From Betaproteobacteria bacterium HGW-Betaproteobacteria-12 (GTDB taxonomy: Bacteria; Pseudomonadota; Gammaproteobacteria; Burkholderiales; Rhodocyclaceae), in contig PHCU01000011.1 of assembly GCA_002842345.1 (NCBI GenBank), positions 1 to 45,478 of the forward strand: DNA of 45,478 bases, given 5' to 3'. Of this stretch, positions 8,992 through 16,822 are shown one piece after another (position 1 is the first letter of the stretch; each line of letters opens with the position of its first letter). The notes beneath the pieces were generated by a model that was not told where the DNA came from, made no database searches, and saw only the letters and a program-made list of their open reading frames with translations. Made by a program: the position numbers and the translations under genes.

Positions 8992-9150
8992 GCGACGATC
9001 TTCCGTCTTCTTGAACAAGGCCCCGGCATTTCGGTCAAACCTTTCGGCGCCTCGGGTCTGTCAGCACTCCTGCCCGGGGACTGTCTCGGCATTGCGCGCC
9101 AACTCAGGCGCCGACGATCAGGCCAGCCATCCAGCCAAAGGAGACCCCCG

Positions 9151-10479
9151 ATGATCCTCAACGACGAACTCAGTCTTTCCTATTCCGGCGCCAGCACCGA
9201 CAGCCTGGCCCTCTATCGCCGCGCCTTGCATCAATTCGCCTGCTACATCGAAGACCCGGTCGCCAGCGTCGATACCGCCATCGCGCAGCGCCCGGATTTC
9301 GTCATGGCCCATGTGCTCAAGGCCTACCTGCACCTGCTCGGCACCGAGCCGGCCGGCCTCGCCGTCGCCCGCGAATGCCTCGACGCCGTCCAGCAACTGC
9401 CCAGCAACCCACGCGAACGCGGCCACATCGAGGCGGTCAGCCAGATGCTCGACGGCCAGTGGCAGCGCGCCGGGCGCCTGCTCGAAGACCTGTCGATCGA
9501 CTTCCCGCGCGATAGCCTGGCGCTGCAAGCCGGCCATCTGACCGATTTCTACGTCGGCAATACCCGCCTGCTGCGCGACCGTATCGCCCGCGCGCTGCCG
9601 GCCTGGTCGCCGAGCATGCCCGGCTATCACGCCATTCTCGGCATGCACGCTTTCGGTCTCGAAGAGATGGGCGACTACGCCCGTGCCGAAGCCCAGGGCC
9701 GCGCCGCGCTCGAACGCGAAGCGCGCGACGGCTGGGCGCAGCACGCGGTGGCCCACGTCATGGAAATGCAGTGCCGCCCGCAAGACGGCATCGTCTGGAT
9801 GCGCACCGATCCGGGGGCCTGGTCCACCGACAGCTTCTTCAAGGTGCATCTGTGGTGGCACCTGGCCCTCTACCACCTCGAACTGGGCGAGATCGACGAA
9901 GCGCTGACGCTGTTCGACGGCCCGATCCACGGCGAGCGCTCGACCGTCGTGCTCGACCTGATCGACGCTTCGGCGCTGCTCTGGCGCCTGCAGCTGCGCG
10001 GCATCGACGTCAGCCGGCGCTGGCAGAGCGTCGCCGACGGCTGGCAGCCGATCGCCACCGCCGGCAACTACGCTTTCAACGACCTGCACGCGGTGATGGC
10101 CTTCGTCGGCGCCCAGCGTCCGGATGAAGTGGCGGCGGTGCTCGAGACGCAGCAATGGGCGATGCAGCGCAGCAACGACAACGAAGCCTTCACCCGCGAA
10201 GTCGGCCATCCGCTGGCGCTGGCCATCAAGGCTTTCGGCCAGGGCCGCTACGACGAGTGTGTACGCCTGATCCGCCCGGTCCGCGACATCGCCCAGCGCT
10301 TCGGCGGCAGCCATGCCCAGCGCGACCTGCTCGACCTGACGCTGATCGAAGCCGCGCTGCGCAACGGCCAGCACCACCTGGCCGCCGCCCTGTGCGCCGA
10401 ACGCCTGACGACGCGCGGTCACAGCCCGCTGACGCGGCAGTTGCTGGGCCGCTGCGAGCCGTTGCGGGCGGCGGCCTGA
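9151..10479 (+). CDS. TTC38-like tetratricopeptide repeat protein
   Basis: This 442-residue cytosolic protein is built of TPR-like helical hairpins. It resembles the TTC38 family, whose human member has about 469 residues. The block HAVAHVMEMQCRPQDGIVWM and the following WWHLALYHLELG are the parts I associate with that family. The function of TTC38 proteins is not established. A strong ribosome site (AAAGGAG) stands 8 bases before the ATG. The 159-base spacer from the GST gene shows no clear promoter. The next gene follows by 38 bases, so co-transcription with the VOC protein is plausible. Confidence 0.8.
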   Translation: MILNDELSLSYSGASTDSLALYRRALHQFACYIEDPVASVDTAIAQRPDFVMAHVLKAYLHLLGTEPAGLAVARECLDAVQQLPSNPRERGHIEAVSQMLDGQWQRAGRLLEDLSIDFPRDSLALQAGHLTDFYVGNTRLLRDRIARALPAWSPSMPGYHAILGMHAFGLEEMGDYARAEAQGRAALEREARDGWAQHAVAHVMEMQCRPQDGIVWMRTDPGAWSTDSFFKVHLWWHLALYHLELGEIDEALTLFDGPIHGERSTVVLDLIDASALLWRLQLRGIDVSRRWQSVADGWQPIATAGNYAFNDLHAVMAFVGAQRPDEVAAVLETQQWAMQRSNDNEAFTREVGHPLALAIKAFGQGRYDECVRLIRPVRDIAQRFGGSHAQRDLLDLTLIEAALRNGQHHLAAALCAERLTTRGHSPLTRQLLGRCEPLRAAA

Positions 10480-10517
10480 GCCACGGCGCTCGTCACTTCA
10501 TCCATAGGAGTACAAAA

Positions 10518-10997
10518 ATGGCCAGCAAGAACACCATTTGCCTCTGGTTTGACGGCACCGCACTCGAAGCCGCCCGCTTCTACGCCGAGACGTTTCCGGA
10601 CAGCGCCGTGGGCACGATCCATCGGGCGCCCGGCGACTATCCCTCGGGCCAGCAGGGCGATGTCCTGGTCGTCGAATTCACCGTTATGGGTATTCCGTGC
10701 ATCGGCCTGAACGGCGGGCCGGAGTTCAAGCACAGCGAGGCTTTTTCCTTCCAGGTAGCAACCGACGATCAGGCCGAAACCGACCGCTTGTGGCAGGCGA
10801 TTGTCGGCAACGGCGGTCAGGAAAGCGCCTGCGGCTGGTGCAAGGACAAGTGGGGGCTGTCTTGGCAGATCACCCCGCGCGCCCTTACCGCCGCGATCGC
10901 CGATCCCGATCGTGCGGCGGCCAAGCGCGCCTTTGCGGCAATGATGAAGATGGGCAAGATCGACATCGCGGCAATCGAAGCGGCCCGGCGTGGGTGA
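10518..10997 (+). CDS. VOC-superfamily protein, PhnB / 3-demethylubiquinone methyltransferase-like domain
   Basis: This 159-residue protein has the PhnB-like pattern: ICLWFDGTALEAARFYAETFPDS at the N-terminus, FTVMGIPCIGLNGGPEFKHSEAFSFQV in the middle, and WGLSWQITPR before a helical tail. Members of this glyoxalase-fold group are often misnamed 3-demethylubiquinone-9 3-methyltransferase; most lack a proven activity. TAGGAG at 10505-10510 supports ATG 10518. Transcription probably ends at the hairpin at 11051. Confidence 0.85.
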   Translation: MASKNTICLWFDGTALEAARFYAETFPDSAVGTIHRAPGDYPSGQQGDVLVVEFTVMGIPCIGLNGGPEFKHSEAFSFQVATDDQAETDRLWQAIVGNGGQESACGWCKDKWGLSWQITPRALTAAIADPDRAAAKRAFAAMMKMGKIDIAAIEAARRG

Positions 10998-11050
10998 CGC
11001 TCATCGATTGTGCGGCGGGGAGAGCGCCAGCGCGCCGCCAACATGAAGAC

Positions 11051-11079
11051 AAAAACGCCGGGGCAAGCCCGGCGTTTTT
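11051..11079. terminator. Bidirectional intrinsic terminator
   Basis: A perfect 12-base-pair stem (AAAAACGCCGGG with CCCGGCGTTTTT) around a 5-base loop, with an A-tract on one side and a T-tract on the other. It lies between the convergent VOC and OmpA-family genes and can serve both. Confidence 0.9.
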
Positions 11080-11097
11080 ACTGAAGTCGCAGCTGGC

Positions 11098-11646
11098 TTA
11101 CTGAACGCTCAGCAGCAGCTCGACCCGACGATTGGTGGCACGGCCCTTGGCAGTCGCGTTATCGGCGACGGGCTCAGCCTCGCCCCGGCCAACAGCCGTC
11201 ATCCGTGCCGCCTCGACGCCCTTGCCGGCAATGTAGGCAAGCACGGCTTTGGCCCGCGCTTCGGCAAGCGACTGGTTGTAGCGGGTGGCACCGGTGCTGT
11301 CGGTATGGCCCGTTACCGTGGCCTTGGCGTGCGGCACAGCAGTCATGGCCAGGGCAATCTGATCGAGGGCTTGATGGGCCGCGGGCTCGACCATGCTGCT
11401 GCCGGAAGCAAAAACCAGGGCCCCCGGCATGGTCACCCGCCAAGCATCGGCCGACTCGTCGAGCTTCAGACCCATCGGCTCGAGTGCAGCCAGCTGATTT
11501 TTGAGCTGGAGCAGGGGTGAGACGGTCTCCGCACTTGCCGCCATGGTTTGCGGCGTCGATTCGGCCGGCGGTTGAGGCTGCTGCTGACTGGCACAAGCGG
11601 ACAACAGGGCAAGGGAAGCGAAGGCGATCAGGGCAGTGGATTTCAT
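11098..11646 (-). CDS. OmpA-family outer-membrane lipoprotein
   Basis: This 182-residue protein has a signal peptide ending in the lipobox LLSAC (Cys18). Ala follows the Cys, so Lol sorting to the outer membrane is expected. After a short Gln/Pro/Ala linker comes an OmpA C-terminal peptidoglycan-binding domain: GHTDSTGATRYNQSLAEARA and GRATNRRVEL carry the conserved Asp and Arg that bind diaminopimelate. It probably tethers the outer membrane to the cell wall. ATG 11646 follows AAGAGG; a TTG two codons earlier is less likely. It is monocistronic with its own terminator. Confidence 0.9.
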   Translation of the reverse strand: MKSTALIAFASLALLSACASQQQPQPPAESTPQTMAASAETVSPLLQLKNQLAALEPMGLKLDESADAWRVTMPGALVFASGSSMVEPAAHQALDQIALAMTAVPHAKATVTGHTDSTGATRYNQSLAEARAKAVLAYIAGKGVEAARMTAVGRGEAEPVADNATAKGRATNRRVELLLSVQ

Positions 11647-11822
11647 GAACAACCTCTTGAGACGATGAATTGATTGGTCGGTGCGACGGTGATATCGCCC
11701 GTCGCGAAAAGTCGCACATCATATATCAATCGTCATAAAACGACAGCCACCCGTTACATGCCATCCGATTGGCTCTGGCTCCGACTACTCAGCTGGACGG
11801 CCCGCCTGCCGAACGGAAAGAC

Positions 11823-12218
11823 TTACCGCTGCCGTTGCGCCGCCAGAATCTCCGGCAGTTTCACCTCGATCCAGTCGGCCAGCGCTTCCACCTTGCGGCC
11901 GATTTCTTCGCCCAGGGGCGTCAGCCGGTATTCGACGTGCGGCGGCACGACCGGGTAGGAGATGCGCTCGACGAAGCCGTCGCTTTCCAGCCATTGCAGC
12001 GTCTGGGCCAGCATTTTCTCGCTGATGCCGTTCACCTTCCGGCGCAGGTCGCTGAAGCGGTGGGTGCCGTCGAGCAGGGCGACCAGCAGCAGCACGCCCC
12101 AGCGGCTGGTGACGTGCTTGAGCACTTCGCGCGACGGGCATTTTTCGGCGAACAGGTCGCCGCGCCGCAGCAATTCGGCGAGGCCGGGTTGATCCTGGCT
12201 GGCAGTGTCGTTATGCAT
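11823..12218 (-). CDS. qorR: HxlR-family redox-sensing repressor, QorR/YtfH type
   Basis: This 131-residue winged-helix regulator closely follows E. coli YtfH (QorR): CPSREVLKHVTSRWG, DGTHRFSDLRRKV, SEKMLAQTLQ and SYPVVPPHVEYRLTPLG. Cys27, just before the first DNA-binding helix, is the position used by HxlR proteins to sense quinones, aldehydes or oxidants. The reading frame is open far upstream, but ATG 12218 with AAGGTAAGG before it gives the family length. It is divergent from qorB, the classical ytfH/ytfG arrangement, so it probably represses qorB and itself. Confidence 0.9.
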   Translation of the reverse strand: MHNDTASQDQPGLAELLRRGDLFAEKCPSREVLKHVTSRWGVLLLVALLDGTHRFSDLRRKVNGISEKMLAQTLQWLESDGFVERISYPVVPPHVEYRLTPLGEEIGRKVEALADWIEVKLPEILAAQRQR

Positions 12219-12241
12219 TTTGACCTTACCTTTTGGTGCGT

Positions 12242-12254
12242 ACTTACGAAAAGT
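12242..12254. promoter_or_regulatory. Candidate QorR operator between qorR and qorB
   Basis: ACTT-ACGAA-AAGT is a short dyad in the 90-base divergent intergenic region. HxlR regulators commonly bind ACTT/AAGT-type half-sites. The dyad is short, so this rests mostly on position. Confidence 0.4.
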
Positions 12255-12308
12255 TAGCTTGGTCGTTATTCTGCCGGCTCCCCCCAATGAAATAAAGGAG
12301 TTTTCATC

Positions 12309-13172
12309 ATGATCGTCATCACCGGAGCCTCCGGCCAACTCGGCCGCCTTGTCATCGACGCCTTGCTGCAGCAACTGCCGGCCGGCGAAATCGTCGCCGC
12401 CGTGCGCCATCCGGCCAAGGTGGCGGACCTGGCGGCGCGCGGCGTCCAGGTCCGCCTGGCCGATTACGACCAGCCGGACACGCTGGCCGCGGCCTTCGCC
12501 GGTGCCGACCAGCTGCTGCTGATTTCCGGCAGCGAGGTCGGCCGCCGCGTGCCGCAACACCGCGCAGTGATCGCCGCGGCCAAGGCGGCCGGCGTCGGCC
12601 TGCTGGCCTATACCAGCCTGCTGCATGCCGATACCTCGCCCTTGCCGCTGGCCGCCGAGCACCGCGAGACGGAAGCCCTGATCGGCGCTGCCGGCCTGCC
12701 GGCAGTGATTCTGCGCAATGGCTGGTACACCGAGAATTACCTGGCGGGTGTGCCGGTCGCGCTGCAGCATGGCGCGTTGCTGGGCAGCGCCGGCGACGGG
12801 CGGATTGCCTCGGCAGCCCGTGCCGATTACGCCGCCGCCGCTGCCGCCGTACTGACCCGGGCCGACCAGGCCGGGCGCATCTACGAACTGGCCGGCGACG
12901 AGGCCTACACCCTGGCCGAACTGGCCGCCGAGATCACCCGTCAGGCTGGCCAGACAGTGGCCTACCAGAATCTGCCGGCAAGCGAGTTCACCGCGGTACT
13001 GCTCGCTGCCGGCCTGCCGGAAGGCCTGGCGACGCTGCTCGCCGAGTCCGATGTCGGAGCTTCGAAGGGCGGCCTGTTCGACGCCAGCCGGCAGTTGAGC
13101 CAATTGATCGGCCGGCCGACGACGCCGTTCGCGGCGCTGCTCAAGTCGCAACTGGCAGCGCAAGCCGCCTGA
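12309..13172 (+). CDS. qorB: NAD(P)H:quinone oxidoreductase QorB/YtfG type
   Basis: This 287-residue NmrA-like atypical SDR has the N-terminal dinucleotide motif GASGQLG. Blocks closely resemble E. coli YtfG: AYTSLLHADTSPL, LRNGWYTENYL, ARADYAAAAAAV, YELAGDEAYTL and SDVGASKGGLFD. The family reduces quinones with NADPH, limiting redox cycling. A ribosome site AAAGGAG precedes the ATG. Its divergent partner at 12218 is the matching QorR-type repressor. Confidence 0.92.
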   Translation: MIVITGASGQLGRLVIDALLQQLPAGEIVAAVRHPAKVADLAARGVQVRLADYDQPDTLAAAFAGADQLLLISGSEVGRRVPQHRAVIAAAKAAGVGLLAYTSLLHADTSPLPLAAEHRETEALIGAAGLPAVILRNGWYTENYLAGVPVALQHGALLGSAGDGRIASAARADYAAAAAAVLTRADQAGRIYELAGDEAYTLAELAAEITRQAGQTVAYQNLPASEFTAVLLAAGLPEGLATLLAESDVGASKGGLFDASRQLSQLIGRPTTPFAALLKSQLAAQAA

Positions 13173-13190
13173 GCCGGGGCATCTGGCGAA

Positions 13191-13212
13191 CCGGGAGGGC
13201 ACCGCCTCCCGG
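13191..13212. terminator. Possible hairpin between convergent genes
   Basis: An 8-base-pair stem CCGGGAGG/CCTCCCGG with a 6-base loop lies between qorB and the convergent methyltransferase. No T-tract follows, so a role as terminator is uncertain. Confidence 0.35.
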
Positions 13213-13260
13213 CTTCGGCGGCCTGGCCGTCCTATCGCTCCGTTGCTGGCCCGGAAGGCG

Positions 13261-14115
13261 TTAGGCCAGTTTTTGCGCAAGTGCTTTCGCTTCCGGTTTC
13301 CGGAAAATCTTCAGCAGATACAGCACGTCCTTGTGGACGATGGCCTTGTACAAAGCTGTTCCCTTGGCACCGGAAAATTGGCGCAAGGCAGCGGCGGCGA
13401 ATCTGGCCTGGCCAATGATTTCGGCCTTGCGTGTTTCCGCAGCGTCGAGCGCGCGAACGACGCCGGCGTTCAGCAGGTCTTCTTCCTCGACCAGCAGATT
13501 GGCGTTGGCGAAAGCCTGCTGTGTCCCTGCCATCATCTTGGGACTGCGCATATCCACCCAGCCGAAGCGGCCGCCGGGGCGAAGAACGCGTTCCACTTCC
13601 TGAACGAAGCGGTTCATGTCGCCATAGCAATGCGAGCTTTCGACATTGATCACGACATCGAACGAGGCATCGGGAAACGGGAGGCGCTCGGCGTCGCCTT
13701 CGACGAAGCGCAGATTGGCAACCTCGGCATGCCATTTTTTTGCTGACTCGATCGCCGTTGGCGAAAAATCGAGCCCGGTCATGGCCGCCGGCTGATAGTG
13801 CCGTGCCACCCAGGAAGCACCGCCGCCGCGTCCCGAACCCACCTCGAGAACATCTTTGCCTGCCAGGTCCAGCCTGGAGGCCAGGCGGTAATAAAGACCG
13901 ATGAAATAACGATCCTTTTCGTCTGCTGCCGCGAGCGGAAACGGGCTGCTGCCGGCTTCCGGCAGCCAGCCATAGTTCATGAAAGTCCAGTCGTCGCTCT
14001 TCCACTTCCGGGCGATGAACTGGTAGCAGGTCTTCCAGATGAGGCGATGGATGAACGGCGGCACCCGGCCTTCGTCGATGAACTGCAGTAATTTCTGGAA
14101 GGCTTTATCAAGCAT
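13261..14115 (-). CDS. Class I SAM-dependent methyltransferase
   Basis: This 284-residue protein has a Rossmann methyltransferase core: motif I DVLEVGSGRGGGAS (~90-103), motif II GLDFSPTAIE, motif III GDAERLPFPDASFDVV, and RVLRPGGRFGWVDMR. The N-terminal ~80 residues are helical. The layout resembles the lipid- or polyketide-type methyltransferases annotated as phthiotriol-dimycocerosate-like, but the substrate is unknown. Its ATG overlaps the end of the upstream metal-hydrolase-like gene by 8 bases, so the two are translationally coupled and probably act on the same or linked substrates. Confidence 0.85.
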   Translation of the reverse strand: MLDKAFQKLLQFIDEGRVPPFIHRLIWKTCYQFIARKWKSDDWTFMNYGWLPEAGSSPFPLAAADEKDRYFIGLYYRLASRLDLAGKDVLEVGSGRGGGASWVARHYQPAAMTGLDFSPTAIESAKKWHAEVANLRFVEGDAERLPFPDASFDVVINVESSHCYGDMNRFVQEVERVLRPGGRFGWVDMRSPKMMAGTQQAFANANLLVEEEDLLNAGVVRALDAAETRKAEIIGQARFAAAALRQFSGAKGTALYKAIVHKDVLYLLKIFRKPEAKALAQKLA

Positions 14116-14992
14116 GGTCGTCCTGGGGCTTCATCGCGCGTTCATTGAAATAGTCCCGCCAAGGCTGCGCATAGGCGCTTTCGGCACCGGCTGCCGGGAA
14201 GAAATTGGGTTTCAGGAACTGCAGGTAGTACCAGATGATGCGGCGGTAGTATCCCGGGGTGCCCAGCATGACCCACAGCAGCGCAACTTTCGTCTTCCAG
14301 CTGGTGGCGTAGCCACGGACTTGCAGCAGTTCGAGCGCGAGTTCGAGTTGCATCCGGGCGATGTAGTGGGTTGCCGTCAGCATGGCGCCACAGCGCAGGA
14401 AATAAGCCTGCCACCTCGGCAGCTTTGCCGAGGCCACCTGGAATACCTCGAACGCCACCGCCTTGTGTTCGATCTCCTCCAGCGCATGCCAGGTCCACAG
14501 CTCGCGATAGCGGGGGTCCGAGTCGGCAAGAATTTCCGGATACTTGAGGGTGATGTAGCCCAGGCAGGCAGTCAGGTGCTCCAGGCCAACGGTGACACTC
14601 AGGCATTCCAGTTTGCCCTTGACTGTAGCCAGCAGTTTTCTGATGCGCCCATAGACGTCTGCCAGCGGCAGGCCCTCGTCCTGGATCGCCCGGTTGTAGG
14701 CTTCGTGTTCGCGCGTGTGATAGGCCTCCTGCGCCGAGAATGCCTTGATGTCTTCGCGCAAACGCGGGTCGGTGACGTTGTCGGCGTAGGCATGGACGGA
14801 ACGAATGAAGAAACGCTCACCTTCCGGCAAGAAGAGGGAGAAGGCGTCGAAAAAAGCGGTCCGGACTTCGTTGTCGTCACACCATTTGGGCGCCGGCTGA
14901 CGGCCAATGCCGAAACTGATATTGCGTTTCGGAATTCTCGTTTCTGATTCGTCGCCAATTCCGTTGGAATCAACTGGCTCAGCATGATTCAT
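14108..14992 (-). CDS. Predicted metal-dependent hydrolase (PF10118-type)
   Basis: This 294-residue helical protein has a ferritin-like arrangement of metal ligands: HAYADNVTDPRLREDI, FSAQEAYHTREHEAYN (E and HxxxH), and WHALEEIEHKAVAFEVF (H, ExxEH). This ExxH...ExxEH pattern is the one expected of the PF10118 family, named predicted metal-dependent hydrolase, whose fold and ligands look more like a di-metal ferritin-like oxygenase. A ribosome site GGAG precedes ATG 14992. It is first gene of a two-gene unit with the overlapping methyltransferase. Substrate unknown; an aliphatic or lipid substrate is a guess from the second gene. Confidence 0.8.
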   Translation of the reverse strand: MNHAEPVDSNGIGDESETRIPKRNISFGIGRQPAPKWCDDNEVRTAFFDAFSLFLPEGERFFIRSVHAYADNVTDPRLREDIKAFSAQEAYHTREHEAYNRAIQDEGLPLADVYGRIRKLLATVKGKLECLSVTVGLEHLTACLGYITLKYPEILADSDPRYRELWTWHALEEIEHKAVAFEVFQVASAKLPRWQAYFLRCGAMLTATHYIARMQLELALELLQVRGYATSWKTKVALLWVMLGTPGYYRRIIWYYLQFLKPNFFPAAGAESAYAQPWRDYFNERAMKPQDDHA

Positions 14993-15080
14993 GCGGCTTA
15001 CTCCTGCATTATTTCGTGTTGCCAAGGGCGGCGGCCATGCTACCCGCTTTTCGCCTTCCTGCCCAAGCCGGCAGCGGGTT

Positions 15081-15908
15081 TTAGTCGGTTGCCGCCGCGC
15101 TGGCCCGCGACAGTGCCCGCGACAGCGCCGAGGCATTGATATAGCCGGCGTCGCGGGCGGCGCTCTTCAATCCCTTGCCCGCTTGCACGGCACGGCGGGC
15201 GATGGCCAGGCGGATGGCCGACAGGTATTTACCCGGCGTTTGCCGCATCACGTCGCGAAAGGTGTTGGCAAAGGCGGTGCGCGACATGCCGGCTGCTGCG
15301 GCCAGCGTTTCGAGCGTCCAAGGGTCTTGCGGCCGGCTGTGCATGGCGACCAGGGCGCGGGCGATGCGCGGGTCGGCCAGGCCGCTCAACAGTCCGCCGG
15401 TGCTTGTCGGGTGGGCGATCAGATGGCGCAGCAGGCCGATGAACAAGATGTCGCCGGCCCGGTCGAGCAGGGCTGGCTGGCCGCAACGCGGCGCCTGCAA
15501 TTCGGCGGCGATCAGGTCGATGACGTGGCGCAGCGAGGATTCGGCGCCGGCCAGCGACACCACCTGCGGTTCGGCGAATTCGCCCAGCAGTAGCGGGGCG
15601 ACTGGCCCGTCGAGCCATGCGCGGGCGCACATCAGGTGGCGCAAGTCGGCGGGCGATGCCGCTACCAGCGCATGCGCGGCGTCGGCCCGGCAGACGACGA
15701 TACAGGGTGCGGTCAGCACCTGGCTGGCGGTCGCCGGCAATTCGAGATGCAGATGGCCCGCGGCCAGCAGATAGAGATGCAGGCAGGGCGCCGGCTCGGC
15801 AGCAATCTCCAGGCGGGCAAAGTCGGGCGGCGCCAGACTGACCCGCACGCGCGGCGCCAGGCCGGCGAGCAGGGCAGACAGTCGATCGAGGCGGGCGGTG
15901 GCAAGCAT
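15081..15908 (-). CDS. AraC-family transcriptional regulator with cupin-type sensor domain
   Basis: This 275-residue protein has an N-terminal cupin-like sensor region (LHLYLLAAGHLHLEL, APCIVVCRADAAHAL) and a C-terminal double helix-turn-helix from ~180. The second half includes WTLETLAAAAGMSRTAFANTFRDVMRQTPGKYL and a slightly eroded second motif, ARDAGYINASALSRAL. I chose ATG 15908; the frame also contains an upstream TTG. It is divergent from the peroxiredoxin-like gene across 120 bases holding an inverted repeat, so it probably controls that gene. Confidence 0.88.
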   Translation of the reverse strand: MLATARLDRLSALLAGLAPRVRVSLAPPDFARLEIAAEPAPCLHLYLLAAGHLHLELPATASQVLTAPCIVVCRADAAHALVAASPADLRHLMCARAWLDGPVAPLLLGEFAEPQVVSLAGAESSLRHVIDLIAAELQAPRCGQPALLDRAGDILFIGLLRHLIAHPTSTGGLLSGLADPRIARALVAMHSRPQDPWTLETLAAAAGMSRTAFANTFRDVMRQTPGKYLSAIRLAIARRAVQAGKGLKSAARDAGYINASALSRALSRASAAATD

Positions 15909-15930
15909 GTGTACTAATGGCAACGATTAA

Positions 15931-16008
15931 TGAACGAAGATTGGCAGTGAGTTCAGCACAATGGCCCTGGTCGGTCAAGCCAGTCCGCCGCCCGAAAACC
16001 TTCGTTCA
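15931..16008. promoter_or_regulatory. Distant inverted repeat TGAACGAAG / CTTCGTTCA in the AraC-peroxiredoxin intergenic region
   Basis: Arms at 15931-15939 and 16000-16008 are perfect 9-base reverse complements, and flanking bases (GATT before the left arm, AATC after the right arm) extend the match. With 60 bases between arms, two regulator half-operators are likelier than a hairpin. Confidence 0.5.
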
Positions 16009-16028
16009 ATCAACCAAAGGATGCCCCC

Positions 16029-16577
16029 ATGTCGATTACTGCCCTGATGCCGCGCCAGCCGGTTCCCGCCCTCGATCTCGCCCTTACCGGTGGCGGCCGT
16101 TTCGTGCTCGGCGCCGACCCGGCCGAGCGCTTCGACCTGATCGTCTTCTACCGCGGCCTGCATTGCCCGATCTGCGCCAAGTACCTGCTGGAACTCGAAC
16201 GCCTGGCGCCGGAATTCGCCCAGCGCGGCGTCCGCCTCGTCGCTGTCAGCAGCGACGAGGCCGAGCGGGCCCAGGCGATGGCCGACAAGGTCAAGGCCGC
16301 GGGGATGAGCATCGGCTACGGCCTGAGCCTCGCCAGCGCCCGCCAGTGGGGGCTGTACATCAGCGCCTCGCGCGGCAAGACCTCGATCGGCATCGAGGAA
16401 CCGGCGCTGTTCAGCGAGCCGGGCGTCTTCCTGGTCCGCCCGGATGGCACGCTGTATTACGGCGCCGTGCAGACCATGCCCTTCGCCCGGCCACAGTTCC
16501 AGGATCTGCTCGGCGCCATCGATTTCGCCATTGCCCACGACTACCCGGCGCGCGGCGAATATGAGGGCGCGGTGTGA
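16029..16577 (+). CDS. Peroxiredoxin-like AhpC/TSA-family protein
   Basis: This 182-residue thioredoxin-fold protein has the active site YRGLHCPICAKYL, a CxxC where many AhpC-type enzymes have a single peroxidatic Cys. It then has LVAVSSDEAERAQAM and SEPGVFLVRPDGTLYYG. It should reduce peroxides or act as a thiol oxidoreductase. AAAGGA precedes ATG 16029. The AraC regulator upstream is divergent and its probable controller. No signal peptide, so cytosolic. Confidence 0.88.
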   Translation: MSITALMPRQPVPALDLALTGGGRFVLGADPAERFDLIVFYRGLHCPICAKYLLELERLAPEFAQRGVRLVAVSSDEAERAQAMADKVKAAGMSIGYGLSLASARQWGLYISASRGKTSIGIEEPALFSEPGVFLVRPDGTLYYGAVQTMPFARPQFQDLLGAIDFAIAHDYPARGEYEGAV

Positions 16578-16698
16578 GTCTTGGGCCGGCCTGTCATTGC
16601 CCTGTTGCCGAGACGAGGGACATAAGCTAGAAAACACTTGAGAAATGATCGTTAAGATAATGATTAAAAATAAATTATTTATCAGTGACGTGGTGGTA

Positions 16699-16722
16699 TG
16701 CCATCTGCCATCTGCCATCTGC
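16699..16722. repeat. Short tandem repeat, three copies of TGCCATC
   Basis: TGCCATC occurs three times head to tail, plus TGC, in the AT-rich spacer upstream of the AAA ATPase gene. No function is evident; it could vary in copy number. Confidence 0.7.
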
Positions 16723-16775
16723 GTTCCGGCTTTCAGGTCTGCCGCGCCGCCATTCAGCGGCCCAATCTGCTAATC

Positions 16776-16808
16776 TTGCAAATCGAAACTTAAACTTTGG
16801 ATTTGCAA
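16776..16808. repeat. Perfect inverted repeat just upstream of the AAA ATPase start
   Basis: TTGCAAATC (16776-16784) and GATTTGCAA (16800-16808) are exact reverse complements separated by 15 bases, ending 15 bases before ATG 16823. It may be an operator or a leader hairpin close to the ribosome site. Confidence 0.6.
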
Positions 16809-16822
16809 AAAAGGCGGTGTCC

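Noticed and set aside
16656-16674. Fur-box-like GATAATGATTAAAAATAAA
   Set aside because: Only about 13 of 19 matches, lies in an AT-rich patch, and no iron-related gene follows.
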